A stretch of 64,000 bases of DNA from positions 1,548,605 to 1,612,604 of the forward strand of contig NZ_JACHLN010000001.1 of the NCBI RefSeq assembly GCF_014204495.1. Reading direction: 5' to 3'. This stretch comes from Sphingomonas kyeonggiensis. Lineage in GTDB: Bacteria > Pseudomonadota > Alphaproteobacteria > Sphingomonadales > Sphingomonadaceae. Each line of letters begins with the position of its first letter. The stretch's first letter is position 1. Below the pieces are notes generated by a model. The model ran no database searches. It had not been told where the DNA came from and saw nothing but the letters and a program-made list of their open reading frames with translations. Both the position numbers and the translations under genes were made by a program. Shown here one piece after another: positions 63,764-64,000 of this stretch.

Positions 63764-63891
63764 GAGTCGGGAATCGAGGCCCGGATCGATGAATCGCGCA
63801 GGTTCGACCGCCGGAGGGCCTGTTTGGGCGGCTCAAGGCGCCTGATTCCCGCTGATTCTGGGTCGTGATTCGGATGGTTTGGGGATGATTC
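63764..63891. other. cluster of seven GANTC (CcrM) sites upstream of the flippase gene
   Basis: GANTC occurs at 63764, 63771, 63791, 63844, 63854, 63867 and 63887: seven sites in 128 bases, against about 0.5 expected at random. GANTC is the methylation target of the alphaproteobacterial cell-cycle enzyme CcrM. The cluster is 92 bases from the flippase start. Confidence 0.75.
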
Positions 63892-64000
63892 GGGGTTTGA
63901 GGCGAGGGTTTGCGGACCTTCAAAATGGTGCTAAAGTGTTGATATTGAGTGGTTTGTGGTTCCTGTTTCGAAAAAAAGACAGAAAGTTACAGATGGCTGT
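63892..64000. other. unassigned AT-richer end of the window
   Basis: No gene is recognised. From about 63930 the sequence is distinctly AT-richer (GTGCTAAAGTGTTGATATTG, then CGAAAAAAAGACAGAAAG), as in a promoter region or the edge of a gene beyond the window. Confidence 0.4.

Noticed and set aside
63892..64000. possible replication-origin features at the window end
   Set aside because: The AT-richer end and GANTC cluster recall an origin region, but I see no DnaA-box array and no origin-linked genes such as dnaA, hemE or parAB.

Overview
This 64 kb window is chromosomal DNA from a high-GC alphaproteobacterium, most likely a sphingomonad (Sphingomonas or a close relative). The evidence is the gene content and order (a split F1 ATP synthase operon; hisS-prfA-prmC-DUF4167; rsmI, yraN and gshB close together; a putative xyl-box), several small membrane or secreted proteins of sphingomonad type, dense GC-rich dispersed repeats, and a cluster of CcrM-type GANTC sites. 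There are no phage, transposase, rRNA or CRISPR genes. One tRNA gene (tRNA-Gly, UCC anticodon) is present.

Layout. 0-9 kb: a soluble chemoreceptor-like protein with reversed domain order, a secreted methyltransferase, two retropepsin-like aspartyl proteases (one with a PDZ domain), an orphan CpaF ATPase, an AraC regulator and a large membrane protein. 9-15.7 kb: the F1 ATP synthase operon atpH-A-G-D-C, interrupted by a LysE-type exporter, a lipoprotein and a secreted protein, all tightly spaced. 15.9-26 kb: secreted unknowns, an RhlE-type helicase, a lipoprotein that reads as a divergent subtilase, a PilZ protein, a GH43 beta-xylosidase/MFS transporter operon behind a LacI/XylR-type palindrome, and ada with DUF1203. 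26-31 kb: three exported proteases in a row (a membrane-bound trypsin-like protein and two tandem HEYGH metallopeptidases). 31-43 kb: housekeeping genes (priA, a transaldolase-family aldolase, xerC-like recombinase, dedA, gshB, yraN, rsmI, an LpoA-like lipoprotein, hemW, tRNA-Gly) and a pair of related small secreted proteins either side of a DUF2490 gene. 43-44.4 kb: an Lrp regulator divergent from leucine dehydrogenase. 44.4-56.4 kb: two tripartite efflux systems, an EmrAB/NodT-type operon with a divergent TetR regulator and matched operators, and an AcrAB/OprM-type RND operon. 56.7-63.7 kb: hisS, prfA, prmC, DUF4167, a CBS protein and a Wzx-type flippase.

Three or four families of GC-rich palindromic repeats sit between genes throughout. 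Most are pairs of facing palindromes (REPIN-like), 80-136 bp long. The most unusual features are the invaded ATP synthase operon, the reversed-order chemoreceptor, the divergent subtilase-like lipoprotein, the protease cluster, the paralogous small secreted family, and a sharp composition change inside hisS. All functional calls come from reading motifs by eye; no database search was run.
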